Shown here piece after piece: positions 1 to 8,023 of a stretch of DNA of 64,000 nt; within the stretch, counting starts at the first letter, position 1; every line of letters begins with the position of its first letter. This stretch comes from Streptomyces sp. NRRL F-5126 (lineage in GTDB: Bacteria; Actinomycetota; Actinomycetes; Streptomycetales; Streptomycetaceae). The position numbers were made by a program, and so were the translations under genes. Location of the stretch: NCBI RefSeq assembly GCF_000721265.1, contig NZ_JOFZ01000008.1:248001-312000 (forward strand), in the 5' to 3' direction. The notes under the pieces are model-generated. The model had not been told where the DNA came from. It ran no database searches and was given only the letters and a program-made list of their open reading frames with translations.

Positions 1-1
1 G

Positions 2-238
2 GGCGGGGGCAGTGGCGGCAGTGCGGGCAGCGACACCGGTGGGGCGAGCGACAGTGGCGGCAGTGCGGGCAGCGACACCGGTGGGGCGAGCGACACGGGC
101 GGCAGCGCGGGCAGCGACACCGGCGGGGCGAGCGACAGCGGCGGCAGCGCGGGCAGCGCGGGCAGCGGCAGCGCGAACGGCGGCAGCGCGGGCGCCGGTC
201 CGACGGGCAAGGCGGTCGCGGGCACGCTCGGCGGCTGA
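2..238 (+). CDS. C-terminal end of a Gly/Ser/Ala/Asp-rich repeat protein (5' truncated)
   Basis: The open frame enters from the left edge and ends at TGA 236-238, giving 78 residues. They are a repeated 14-residue unit of the type GGSAGSDTGGASDS, present about three times and then degenerating into GSAGSGSANGGSAGAG before a short tail ending KAVAGTLGG. Such tails are usually flexible linkers or surface spacers. Frame choice rests on repeat regularity and on the absence of stops; another frame on the same strand reads Ala/Arg-rich and looks like an antisense-type shadow. No function can be assigned because the body of the protein lies outside the window. Confidence 0.55.
   Translation, partial: GGGSGGSAGSDTGGASDSGGSAGSDTGGASDTGGSAGSDTGGASDSGGSAGSAGSGSANGGSAGAGPTGKAVAGTLGG
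14..139 (+). repeat. Three tandem 42-bp direct repeats
   Basis: A 42-bp unit beginning GGCGGCAGTGCGGGCAGC is repeated head to tail at about 14-55, 56-97 and 98-139, with only third-position changes among copies. The unit is a multiple of three and encodes 14 residues of the Gly/Ser/Ala/Asp-rich tail, so copy-number change would preserve frame. A degenerate partial copy follows to about 170. Confidence 0.8.
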
Positions 239-279
239 CACGGCGGGACGCCCTGAGGGCGGCGCCCGCCCGTCCGGCG

Positions 280-1326
280 TCAGGACGTGAAGGCGTCCCG
301 TACCGCCTCGTACTCCTTCGTCCACCACACCGCGAGGGCCGAAACCGCCGCGAACTGCGGGTCGGCCCTGCGGTCGTGGCGCACGTAGCGCCAGCGCAGC
401 ACCCAGAAGTCGTTCAGCCGCTCCCACCACACCCGGTGCACGGCGGCCGCCAGCTCGTGCGCGTCCGCGCCGGCCGCCCGCCGGTACGCCGTCGCGTACG
501 CGCGCACCTTCGTCAGCGCCAGCTCCCCCGTCGGCCGGACGAAGAAGATCGCGGCGGCTCGCACGGCCTCCTCCGCGCGCGGCTGGACCGCGAGCCGGTC
601 CCAGTCCACGATCGCGGCGGGTTCCACGCCCCGGTACAGCAGGTTCAGCGGGTGGAAGTCGCCGTGCACCCAGCCGGTGGCGGGCTCGGCGCCGGGCGGC
701 GGCCTGCGGTGCGCGTGGCGTTCGAGCAGCTCCCTGCGCTCGACGAGGCGGTGGACCGCCAGCTCGTCGAAGGCGTCACCGGGGGAGCGCCCGCGCGCCA
801 GCGCCAGCAGCTCGGTGATCTCCTGGAACGTGCTGGCCGGGTCCCTGCTCCCGTGCGCGGCGCCCTGCGGCTGCGTGCCGCCCGTCACGCCGTCGCCCAT
901 CACATGGTCGAGGCAGGTGTGCACGAGGCCGAGCAGGCCGCCAAGGCGCCGCGAGGCGCGCACCGTGAGCTGCGCGCCGTCGCGGTGCCTGCCGTCGATC
1001 CAGGGGTGCAGCGCGTAGCAGCGGCCCCCGATGACGGCGACCGTGTCACCGCCCGCGCCCTGCACGGGCGGCGCGACCGGCACGCCGAGCTCCTGGAGGC
1101 GCTGGGTGGCGCGGTGCTGGCGGACGATCGCCTCGGGGTCGCCGTCCAGGTGGTGCTTGAGGAAGTACGCGCCGCGCGTGGTCGCGACCCGGTAGCCGCG
1201 GTTGAGCAGGCCCTGGGTGACCGGTTCGCACGAGACGGGTTCGCCCGCGATCCGGTAGCGGTGTAACAGGGCGCGCAGCGGCGGTCCTGGAACGGGTGGG
1301 ACGAGAGTTGCAGATGAGCACGGCAC
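280..1326 (-). CDS. Phosphotransferase of the APH/choline kinase family
   Basis: A 348-residue protein of the protein-kinase-like aminoglycoside phosphotransferase/choline kinase fold. The catalytic loop is seen as VHGDFHPLNLL and the metal-binding aspartate as AIVDWDRLAV, in the right order and spacing; an N-terminal FLKHH fits the ATP-contacting lysine of the small lobe. Family members phosphorylate hydroxyl groups of small molecules (aminoglycosides, homoserine, choline, sugars), and substrate cannot be told from sequence. The GTG start lies 4 nt after the stop of the upstream PNPOx-like gene, so the two are probably one transcript. Start is uncertain because no good ribosome site precedes it. 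Confidence 0.8.
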   Translation of the reverse strand: MPCSSATLVPPVPGPPLRALLHRYRIAGEPVSCEPVTQGLLNRGYRVATTRGAYFLKHHLDGDPEAIVRQHRATQRLQELGVPVAPPVQGAGGDTVAVIGGRCYALHPWIDGRHRDGAQLTVRASRRLGGLLGLVHTCLDHVMGDGVTGGTQPQGAAHGSRDPASTFQEITELLALARGRSPGDAFDELAVHRLVERRELLERHAHRRPPPGAEPATGWVHGDFHPLNLLYRGVEPAAIVDWDRLAVQPRAEEAVRAAAIFFVRPTGELALTKVRAYATAYRRAAGADAHELAAAVHRVWWERLNDFWVLRWRYVRHDRRADPQFAAVSALAVWWTKEYEAVRDAFTS

Positions 1327-1329
1327 GCG

Positions 1330-1803
1330 TCAGATGGTAGTTGACGCTGCGTGTTCGCCTGATCGCTCCCCGTCCGCGCGCTCTCCGGGCCGCCGGGGCA
1401 GCAGCCTGTGCACGGACGTCAGCTGGGGGATGATCCGCAGGTAGACGGCGTCGAACCGCTCGCCGTCGACGAGCAGCGGCTCGGGCCCGAACAGCGCGCT
1501 CTCCTCGTCCGTCGGCCGTACGGTCACCGCGGTGCCGATGCACTGGACCGACCACCGCGGCTCCGTGTCCGGCGCGCCGGCGCCGGGGGCCAGGTTGTCC
1601 GCGCCGTACGCGACGACGCTGCCGCTGCACGCGCGGTGATAGCCGAGCCCCGCGTGCATGCGCAGGAGCAGGGCGCCGGGCAGGACGACGTGGCGTGCGG
1701 GTGCGACGAACGGCATGGCACGCAGGGTCGCCGCGAGCCTTCCGTAGGGGACGCGCGCCAGGAGGGTGGTGGCCTCTGTGGCGTCGGGGGCTTCGGTGGG
1801 CAT
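1330..1803 (-). CDS. Pyridoxamine 5'-phosphate oxidase-like flavin-binding protein
   Basis: A 157-residue protein from ATG 1803 (a GTG 18 nt upstream is possible). It looks like the split beta-barrel PNPOx-like family: an N-terminal helix with LLARVPYGRLAATL, then strands LPGALLLRMH, SVVAYGADNL and a WSVQCIGTAVTV segment that in this family packs near the flavin or F420/haem cofactor. Members are small oxidoreductases or cofactor-binding proteins of unclear substrate. It is immediately upstream of the phosphotransferase gene on the same strand. Family assignment is moderately sure; cofactor and reaction are not known. Confidence 0.6.
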   Translation of the reverse strand: MPTEAPDATEATTLLARVPYGRLAATLRAMPFVAPARHVVLPGALLLRMHAGLGYHRACSGSVVAYGADNLAPGAGAPDTEPRWSVQCIGTAVTVRPTDEESALFGPEPLLVDGERFDAVYLRIIPQLTSVHRLLPRRPGERADGERSGEHAASTTI

Positions 1804-1900
1804 GTCACCACCCTGCGTCACCGATCCGCCGCTCCGACAGAGGAGACGGCCCCGAGAAGAGGGGCCGTAGGTCCCGAGTAAGCGGGGCCCGGCGTCCGCG

Positions 1901-2587
1901 TCAGCGCTTCTCCGCCTGGAGGCGCGCCACGTACGCGGCCGCCTGCGAGCGGCGTTCCATGCCCAGCTTGGACAGCAGCCCCGAGACGTAGTTCTTGATC
2001 GTCTTCTCGGCGAGGTGCAGCCGCTCGCCGATCACGCGGTTCGTCAGCCCCTCGCCGATCAGGTCGAGGATCTTGCGCTCCTGGTCCGTGAGCCCGGACA
2101 GCTTGTCGTTCGTGCGCGGGTTGTCGCCGTCCCGCAGCCGCTGGAGCACGCGTGCCGTGGCGACCGGGTCGAGCAGCGAGCGGCCTGCGGCGACGTCACG
2201 CACGGCCGTCAGCAGTTCGCTGCCGCGGATGGCCTTGAGCACGTAGCCGGACGCCCCGGCCATGATCGCGTCGAAGAGCGCCTCGTCGTCCGCGAACGAC
2301 GTCAGCATCAGGCACTTGATGTCCTCGTCGGCCGACCGGATCTCGCGGCAGACCTCGACGCCGCTGCCGTCAGGCAGGCGCACATCGAGCACCGCCACGT
2401 CAGGATGCGTCGCGGGGATGCGCACGAGCGCGTCGGCGGCCGTGGACGCCTCGCCCACGACCTCGATGTCCTCCTCGACGGACAGCAGCTCGTGGACGCC
2501 CCTCCGGACGACCTCGTGGTCGTCCAGCAGGAATACCGTAATTGCGCCTTTTCCTTCGGTTTCTCCCACAATCGAAGTGTCACACAT
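1901..2587 (-). CDS. NarL/LuxR-type response regulator
   Basis: A 228-residue two-component response regulator. The receiver domain (about residues 16-130) shows the acidic pair LLDDHEV, the phosphorylatable aspartate in VAVLDVRLPDG, the Thr/Ser switch in LMLTSFAD and the conserved lysine in GYVLKAI. The C-terminal LuxR-type helix-turn-helix is seen as LTDQERKILDLIGEGLTNRVIGERL followed by KTIKNYVSGLLSKLG. It resembles DevR/DosR-like actinobacterial regulators. No histidine kinase is adjacent, so it is an orphan here. It is divergent from bkdABC across a 320-bp gap with a palindrome, so control of that operon is plausible but unproven. GTG start with GGAAGGGG upstream. Confidence 0.88.
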   Translation of the reverse strand: MCDTSIVGETEGKGAITVFLLDDHEVVRRGVHELLSVEEDIEVVGEASTAADALVRIPATHPDVAVLDVRLPDGSGVEVCREIRSADEDIKCLMLTSFADDEALFDAIMAGASGYVLKAIRGSELLTAVRDVAAGRSLLDPVATARVLQRLRDGDNPRTNDKLSGLTDQERKILDLIGEGLTNRVIGERLHLAEKTIKNYVSGLLSKLGMERRSQAAAYVARLQAEKR

Positions 2588-2909
2588 TCACCCCTTCCCT
2601 GCCGCCGAAGCGCCGGGATAACGTGCCGTTGTCCCGGCAGCCTGCGAGGCTGTTGTCGATGCCCTGACCAGCGACTGCGTGCCCGGCCCTCCGATTTACT
2701 TGGAAATCCAAGGAAAATCGCAGGTCAACCAGGGTTTCGCGGTCAGGCTGCACTCTGGGTAACGTGCCTTTTCGAAGGTGCTCGCCGGGGCACCTGTCAC
2801 GTCTGGGCCCATCCGCCGCCGCACACACCCCGTGCGGCCGGGGACCCGGACGGAGCCGCACTGGTACCCGGCGGATCCCGGGTGGCCGGAAAGACGGAGG
2901 GACACGCAC
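2588..2909. other. Divergent promoter region between response regulator and bkd operon
   Basis: No gene fits here. The stretch is less GC-rich than its surroundings and should carry promoters for both flanking transcripts. Its main feature is the palindrome at 2699-2712. A strong ribosome site ACGGAGGGA lies at the right end, just before the E1alpha start. Confidence 0.6.
2693..2719. promoter_or_regulatory. Palindromic operator candidate upstream of bkdA
   Basis: A perfect 14-bp palindrome, CTTGGAAATCCAAG, at 2699-2712 is flanked by outer arms GATTT (2693-2697) and AAATC (2715-2719). It lies 190 bp before bkdA and 110 bp before the response regulator. Size and symmetry suit an Lrp/AsnC-type or other dimeric regulator; Bkd operons are commonly controlled by Lrp-like BkdR, but no such gene is in the window. 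Confidence 0.45.
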
Positions 2910-4199
2910 GTGACCGTGGAGAGCACCACCGCGCGGAAACCGCGAAGCGGTGAACCGGCGCAGACCGCCAAGGGCGGGCAGCCGCGCAAGAGCACCGGCA
3001 CCCGTGCCTCGGGGCAGCGCAAGGCCGCCGCTGGCGCCAAAGGCGCCAAGGCCGCCAAGGGCCGCGCCGCGAAGGCGGGAGCCGCGGCCGGCGAGCACCG
3101 CGAGGACGACCTCGTCCAGCTGCTCAGCCCCGACGGCGAGCGCATCGCGCGCCCCGACTACGACGACTACGTCGCCGACCTGACGCCCGACACGCTGCGC
3201 GGCCTGTACCGCGACATGGTGCTCACCCGCCGCTTCGACGGCGAGGCGACGTCACTCCAGCGCCAGGGCGAGCTGGGCCTGTGGGCCTCGCTGCTCGGCC
3301 AGGAGGCCGCGCAGATCGGCTCGGGCCGCGCCCTGGGTGACGACGACTACGTCTTCCCCACGTACCGGGAGCACGGCGTCGCCTGGTGCCGCGGCATCGA
3401 CCCGGTCAACCTCCTCGGCATGTTCCGGGGCGTCAACAACGGCGGCTGGGACCCCAACAGCAACAACTTCCACCTGTACACGATCGTCATCGGCTCGCAG
3501 ACCCTGCACGCCACCGGCTACGCCATGGGCGTCGCCAAGGACGGCGCGGGCTCCGCGGTGGTCGCGTACTTCGGCGACGGCGCCACCAGCCAGGGCGACG
3601 TCGCCGAGGCGTTCACGTTCTCGGCCGTCTACAACGCGCCGGTCGTGTTCTTCTGCCAGAACAACCAGTGGGCCATCTCCGAGCCCACGGAGCGCCAGAC
3701 CCGCGTGCCGCTCTACCAGCGCGCCCGCGGCTACGGCTTCCCCGGCGTGCGCGTCGACGGAAACGACGTGCTGGCCTGCCTGGCCGTCACCCGCGCCGCG
3801 CTCGAACACGCGCGCGGTGGCGAGGGCCCGATGATGGTCGAGGCGTTCACGTACCGGATGGGCGCGCACACCACCTCCGACGACCCGACGAAGTACCGCT
3901 CCGACGACGAGCGCGAGGCGTGGGCCGCGAAGGACCCGATCCTGCGGCTGCGCAGGTACCTGGAGCGCGAGGGGCACGCGGACGACGCCTTCTTCGCCGC
4001 CCTTGAGCAGGAGAGCGAGACCCTCGGGCAGCACGTGCGCGACACCGTGCGCGCCATGCCCGACCCGGACCCGATGGCGATCTTCGACAACGTCTACGCG
4101 GACGGCAGCTCGCAGGTGGACGAGGAGCGCAAGGCGTTCGCCGCCTACCAGGCATCGTTCGACGACGGCGCCGACGCGCAGGCCCAGGGGGGCGAGTGA
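2910..4199 (+). CDS. bkdA: Branched-chain 2-oxoacid dehydrogenase E1 alpha subunit
   Basis: Thiamine-diphosphate-dependent E1 alpha chain, 429 residues from GTG 2910, chosen because ACGGAGGGA lies 7 nt upstream. The TPP/Mg motif is clear: GDGATSQGD near residue 220 followed about 25 residues later by CQNNQWAIS. The E1 alpha-type segments TYREHGVAW, GSQTLHATGYAMG and YRMGAHTTSDDPTKYR are also present. It decarboxylates a 2-oxoacid and acylates the lipoyl group of E2. Streptomyces pyruvate dehydrogenase uses a homodimeric AceE, so a split E1 points to branched-chain substrates; a pyruvate or acetoin role is not excluded. The first 75 residues form an odd Lys/Ala-rich tail (KGAKAAKGRAAKAGA) not needed for the fold. 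First gene of a three-gene operon. Confidence 0.9.
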   Translation: MTVESTTARKPRSGEPAQTAKGGQPRKSTGTRASGQRKAAAGAKGAKAAKGRAAKAGAAAGEHREDDLVQLLSPDGERIARPDYDDYVADLTPDTLRGLYRDMVLTRRFDGEATSLQRQGELGLWASLLGQEAAQIGSGRALGDDDYVFPTYREHGVAWCRGIDPVNLLGMFRGVNNGGWDPNSNNFHLYTIVIGSQTLHATGYAMGVAKDGAGSAVVAYFGDGATSQGDVAEAFTFSAVYNAPVVFFCQNNQWAISEPTERQTRVPLYQRARGYGFPGVRVDGNDVLACLAVTRAALEHARGGEGPMMVEAFTYRMGAHTTSDDPTKYRSDDEREAWAAKDPILRLRRYLEREGHADDAFFAALEQESETLGQHVRDTVRAMPDPDPMAIFDNVYADGSSQVDEERKAFAAYQASFDDGADAQAQGGE

Positions 4200-4201
4200 C
4201 C

Positions 4202-5182
4202 ATGAGCGTGCAGAAACTCTCCCTGGCCAAGGCGGTCAACGAATCGCTGCGCAAGGCGCTGGAGACCGACCCCAAGGTCGTCGTCATGGGCGAGGACGTC
4301 GGAAAGCTCGGCGGTGTCTTCCGCGTCACGGACGGCCTGCAGAAGGACTTCGGCGAGGAGCGGGTCATCGACACCCCGCTGGCCGAGTCCGGCATCGTCG
4401 GCACGGCCATCGGGCTCGCGCTGCGCGGGTACCGTCCCGTCGTCGAGATCCAGTTCGACGGCTTCGTCTTCCCCGCGTACGACCAGATCGTCACGCAGCT
4501 CGCCAAGATGCACGCCCGCTCGCTCGGCACCGTGAAGATGCCCGTCGTCATCCGTATCCCGTACGGCGGCGGCATCGGCGCGGTCGAGCACCACAGCGAA
4601 TCGCCCGAGGCGCTGTTCGCGCACGTCGCCGGGTTGAAGATCGTCTCGCCTTCGAACGCGTCGGACGCGTACTGGATGATGCAGCAGGCCATCCAGACGG
4701 ACGACCCGGTGATCTTCTTCGAGCCGAAGCGGCGCTACTGGGACAGGGCCGACGTCGACACGGAGGCGATCCCGGGACCGCTGCACGGCGCGAAGGTCGT
4801 CCGCGAGGGCACTGACCTGACGCTCGCCGCGTACGGCCCCATGGTCAAGGTGTGCGTCGAGGCGGCCGCGGCCGCCGCGGAGGAGGGCAAGTCGCTGGAG
4901 GTCGTCGACCTGCGGTCGATGTCCCCCATCGACTTCGACACCCTCCAGGCGTCGGTGGAGCGCACCCGCCGCCTCGTGGTGGTGCACGAGGCACCCGTCT
5001 TCTACGGCTCGGGCGCGGAGATCGCCGCCCGGATCACGGAGCGGTGCTTCTACCACCTGGAGGCGCCGGTGCTGCGGGTCGGCGGGTTCCACTCGCCCTA
5101 CCCGCCGGCCCGCCTGGAGGACGAGTACCTGCCCGGCCTCGACCGGGTGCTCGACTCCGTCGACCGCTCGCTGGCGTACTGA
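4202..5182 (+). CDS. bkdB: Branched-chain 2-oxoacid dehydrogenase E1 beta subunit
   Basis: E1 beta chain, 326 residues, partner of the preceding alpha chain in an alpha2-beta2 enzyme. The family features VVVMGEDVGKLGGVF, DTPLAESGIVGTAIGLA, the EIQFDGFVFPAYDQI segment and VRIPYGGGIGAVEHHS are seen in order, and the C-terminal transketolase domain ends in LVVVHEAP and GGFHSPYPP. The start is ATG 4202, 9 nt after a GGGGGG ribosome site; GTG 4196, which overlaps the bkdA stop as GTGA, is the alternative. Both positions imply tight coupling to bkdA. The gene is followed 13 nt later by the E2 gene. Confidence 0.9.
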   Translation: MSVQKLSLAKAVNESLRKALETDPKVVVMGEDVGKLGGVFRVTDGLQKDFGEERVIDTPLAESGIVGTAIGLALRGYRPVVEIQFDGFVFPAYDQIVTQLAKMHARSLGTVKMPVVIRIPYGGGIGAVEHHSESPEALFAHVAGLKIVSPSNASDAYWMMQQAIQTDDPVIFFEPKRRYWDRADVDTEAIPGPLHGAKVVREGTDLTLAAYGPMVKVCVEAAAAAAEEGKSLEVVDLRSMSPIDFDTLQASVERTRRLVVVHEAPVFYGSGAEIAARITERCFYHLEAPVLRVGGFHSPYPPARLEDEYLPGLDRVLDSVDRSLAY

Positions 5183-5195
5183 GGAGAGCCGCACG

Positions 5196-6695
5196 ATGAC
5201 GACTGACACGTCCGCTGCCGCGGGCGCTCGCGAATTCAGGATGCCGGACGTGGGCGAGGGGCTCACGGAGGCGGAGATCCTCAAGTGGTACGTACAGCCC
5301 GGCGACTCCGTCACGGACGGCCAGGTGGTGTGCGAGGTGGAGACGGCGAAGGCCGCCGTCGAGCTGCCGATCCCCTACAACGGCGTGGTGCGCGCGCTGC
5401 ACTTCGAGGAGGGCACGACGGTCGACGTCGGCGCCCCGATCATCTCGGTGGCTGTGGCGGGCGCGGACGCGCCGGCTGCCCCTGAGGCGGCCGAGGCCGC
5501 GCAGGAGTCCGCCGAGTCCGGCGCCGCGGGGACGGAGGAGGCCGCCGCGGCCCCCGCCCGTACGCCCGTGCTCGTCGGCTACGGGGTGGCGGAGTCGTCC
5601 ACGAAGCGCAGGCCGCGGCGCGGTGCGACCACCGCGGCGGCGCCTGTGGCCCCGGCGGCGCCCGAGGCCCCGGCCGCGCCCGAGGCCCCGGCCGCGCCTG
5701 CCCCCGCACCCGAACCCGCCCCCTCGCCCGCTCCGGCCGGCGAGCGGCCGCTGGCCAAGCCGCCGGTGCGCAAGCTGGCGAAGGACCTGGGCGTCGACCT
5801 CGCGGCCGTCGTGCCGACCGGCTCCGACGGGATCATCACCCGCGACGACGTGCACGCGGCGGCCGCGCGGGCAGCGACGGGAACCGGCACCACGCCCGTA
5901 CCTGAACCCGAGCCCGCGCACGAGACCGCGCCCGAGTCGGCGGCTCCCGCCCGGGCGGCCGAGCAGCCCGCCGCGCCCGCGGCCCCCGCCGGGGCCCGCG
6001 AGACCCGGACGCCCATCAAGGGCGTGCGGAAGGCGACGGCGGCGGCCATGGTCGGCAGCGCCTTCACCGCGCCGCACGTCACGGAGTTCGTCACGGTCGA
6101 CGTGACGCGCACCGTGAAGCTCGTCGAGGAGCTCAAGTCCGACCGCGACATGGCGGGGCTGCGCGTCAACCCGCTGCTGCTCATCGCGCGTGCGCTGCTC
6201 GTCGCGATCAAGCGCAACCCGGGCATCAACGCCGCCTGGGACGAGGCGAACCAGGAGATCGTCCAGAAGCACTACGTGAACCTGGGCATCGCCGCCGCGA
6301 CCCCGCGCGGCCTGATCGTGCCGAACATCAAGGACGCGCACGAGCAGACGCTCCCGCAACTCGCCGCGTCGCTCGGCGACCTGGTGTCCACGGCGCGCGA
6401 GGGCCGCACGACCCCCGGCGCCATGCAAGGCGGCACGGTCACGATCACCAACGTCGGCGTCTTCGGCGTCGACTCGGGCACGCCCATCCTGAACCCCGGC
6501 GAGGCCGCGATCCTCGCGGTCGGCGCGATCAAGCCCCAGCCGTGGGTGCACAAGGGCAAGGTGAAGCCGCGTCAGGTCACCACGCTGGCGCTCTCCTTCG
6601 ACCACCGCCTGGTCGACGGCGAGCTCGGCTCGAAGGCGCTCGCCGACGTGGCGGCGATCCTGGAGCGCCCGAAGCGCCTGATCACCTGGGCGTAG
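5196..6695 (+). CDS. bkdC: Dihydrolipoamide acyltransferase E2 of branched-chain 2-oxoacid dehydrogenase
   Basis: E2 core subunit, 499 residues. A single lipoyl domain at residues 5-85 carries the lipoylated lysine K52 in ETAKAAVE. It is followed by long Ala/Pro/Glu-rich swinging linkers, a peripheral subunit-binding domain at about 185-222 (PVRKLAKDLGVDL, GIITRDDV), a second Ala/Pro linker, and the catalytic domain from about 270. The active-site HXXXDG is H470-R-L-V-D474-G. It transfers the acyl group from lipoamide to CoA. No E3 gene is adjacent, so the complex must borrow dihydrolipoamide dehydrogenase encoded elsewhere. Start ATG with GAGGAG upstream. Confidence 0.9.
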   Translation: MTTDTSAAAGAREFRMPDVGEGLTEAEILKWYVQPGDSVTDGQVVCEVETAKAAVELPIPYNGVVRALHFEEGTTVDVGAPIISVAVAGADAPAAPEAAEAAQESAESGAAGTEEAAAAPARTPVLVGYGVAESSTKRRPRRGATTAAAPVAPAAPEAPAAPEAPAAPAPAPEPAPSPAPAGERPLAKPPVRKLAKDLGVDLAAVVPTGSDGIITRDDVHAAAARAATGTGTTPVPEPEPAHETAPESAAPARAAEQPAAPAAPAGARETRTPIKGVRKATAAAMVGSAFTAPHVTEFVTVDVTRTVKLVEELKSDRDMAGLRVNPLLLIARALLVAIKRNPGINAAWDEANQEIVQKHYVNLGIAAATPRGLIVPNIKDAHEQTLPQLAASLGDLVSTAREGRTTPGAMQGGTVTITNVGVFGVDSGTPILNPGEAAILAVGAIKPQPWVHKGKVKPRQVTTLALSFDHRLVDGELGSKALADVAAILERPKRLITWA

Positions 6696-6702
6696 GCCCC
6701 CT

Positions 6703-6754
6703 GGGACAGCGGGGGCGGCAGGGGCGTGTCTCAGCCCTTGCCGCCCCCGTCCCA
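6703..6754. terminator. Hairpin terminator between convergent bkdC and thioesterase-like gene
   Basis: A GC-rich inverted repeat with left arm GCGGGGGCGGCAGGGGC (6709-6725) and right arm GCCCTTGCCGCCCCCGT (6734-6750) separated by 8 nt. The right arm overlaps the last codons of the opposing gene. No U-tract, as is usual in Streptomyces; it can serve both strands. Confidence 0.6.
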
Positions 6755-8014
6755 TTCGCCCGAGAGGTAGGCGAGGATCCGCGGCCACGCCCGTTCGCTC
6801 GCCGCTGCGTCCGCCGCCCTGCTGCCGCCCAGCCTGAGTCCGGTCCCGTTCGCGGACGGGCGGGTGCCGGTGGTGGGCGGGGTGTACGGGGACGTCCCCA
6901 CGCCGTGCCCCGCGCCGGCGTAGTCGAGCACGCGCACGGGGTACCGGTCGCCGTCGAGCCGCGCCTCGTCCCGCAGGCTCCGCGCATAGCGCGGCGACGC
7001 CCACACCTGGTCGTCGAGCCCGACGATGTCGAGGATCGGCCCGCTGACGTGTCCGAGCAGTACGGGGCCCTCGGCCACGGGCTTCCCTCCGAGCGTCCAG
7101 GCCGTCCCGCCGTGCGGGAAGCCCGGGTTGACGATGGAGGACCCCGAGAGGAGCACCGCGCCGTGCACGAGGCGCGGAAGGTGCTGCGCGAGCAGCAGCG
7201 CGGCCTCGCTGCCGCGTGATCCCCCGATTGCGACCAGCGACGACGGGTCGGCCGATGGCTGGGCCGCGAGCAGGCGCGCCGCGGTCGCGAAGTACTCGAT
7301 CGGCACGTCGCGCAGTTCCTTCGGCAGCCCCGGTTCGTCGAAGTAGGCCAGGGCGAGGGCGGGATGGCCGCGTGAGGCCAGCAGCGCCGCGTCCCAGACC
7401 GAGCTGTTGCCGCCCTCGCTGCCGCCGAACTCCAGCACGGGCGCGGCGCGCGGCGCTCCCTCGGGCGGCAGGAACAGCTCCCCGACGACGTGGTCGTGCG
7501 CCAGGGTCAGCTTCCTCGACCGCACACCGGGCGTGACCCACCTGCGGGTGAGCGTGCGGCTCGCGGCCGGGGCGCCCTGCTCCTTCGCGGTGAGGCGCAC
7601 CCGGTAGGCGGGAGAGCCGGCCTGCGGCAGGCCGCGGCCGAACGTGGTCGTGTCCGGGTCGCCCTTCGGGGGCACCATCGACCAGAACAGACCCATGCCG
7701 TCGGCCGTGTGGTACGTCCCCGAGACGGGCGCCTGCCCGTCCACGTCGACGGTGCCGTGACTGTCGGCGGTGAAGACGGCGTCGCCGTGCCACACGGAGC
7801 CGTCGGACGCGGTGGCCTCCGAGCGCACCGTGACGGTGCCGTACGTGGACAGGCCGGTGATCCGCAGGTGCACGGGCTGGTCGGCGAGCGCCGCCGCCCT
7901 GTCCACCCGGATCACGGGCCGCGTGCCGCCGCCCCCGCCGCTCGCGGAGGAGCACCCGGTGAGACCCGCCGAGACGACAGCGGCCGCGACGAGCCCTCGT
8001 ATCCAACGCTGCAT
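6731..8014 (-). CDS. Acyl-CoA thioesterase/BAAT-like lipoprotein
   Basis: A secreted lipoprotein starting at ATG 8014 (MQRWIRGLVAAAVV; an upstream start at 8023 would add three residues). The lipobox is LTGC with Cys about residue 20. After it come an N-terminal beta-sandwich domain (about 35-170) and an alpha/beta-hydrolase domain with nucleophile elbow GGSRGSEAA, an acidic residue in VGLDDQVW and the histidine in YAGAGHGVG. This layout matches acyl-CoA thioesterases and bile-acid-CoA:amino-acid N-acyltransferases; the nucleophile is Ser, as in thioesterases, rather than Cys. An extracytoplasmic place is odd for a CoA-ester enzyme, so the real substrate may be another acyl ester. It is divergent from the hemC-like gene. 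Confidence 0.8.
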   Translation of the reverse strand: MQRWIRGLVAAAVVSAGLTGCSSASGGGGGTRPVIRVDRAAALADQPVHLRITGLSTYGTVTVRSEATASDGSVWHGDAVFTADSHGTVDVDGQAPVSGTYHTADGMGLFWSMVPPKGDPDTTTFGRGLPQAGSPAYRVRLTAKEQGAPAASRTLTRRWVTPGVRSRKLTLAHDHVVGELFLPPEGAPRAAPVLEFGGSEGGNSSVWDAALLASRGHPALALAYFDEPGLPKELRDVPIEYFATAARLLAAQPSADPSSLVAIGGSRGSEAALLLAQHLPRLVHGAVLLSGSSIVNPGFPHGGTAWTLGGKPVAEGPVLLGHVSGPILDIVGLDDQVWASPRYARSLRDEARLDGDRYPVRVLDYAGAGHGVGTSPYTPPTTGTRPSANGTGLRLGGSRAADAAASERAWPRILAYLSGEWDGGGKG

Positions 8015-8023
8015 GCCAACCAA

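Noticed and set aside
12..290. Ala/Arg-rich open frame at the left edge as a separate gene
   Set aside because: It is the +1 shadow of the Gly/Ser/Asp repeat frame, has no ribosome site and its repeats merely mirror the 42-bp DNA repeats.
376..1266. Long plus-strand frame opposite the phosphotransferase gene
   Set aside because: Compositional shadow; the minus-strand frame has clear catalytic motifs.
5034..8006. Very long antisense open frame across bkdC and the thioesterase-like gene
   Set aside because: Arg/Gly-rich composition and opposite-strand third-position bias show that it is a high-GC shadow of real genes.
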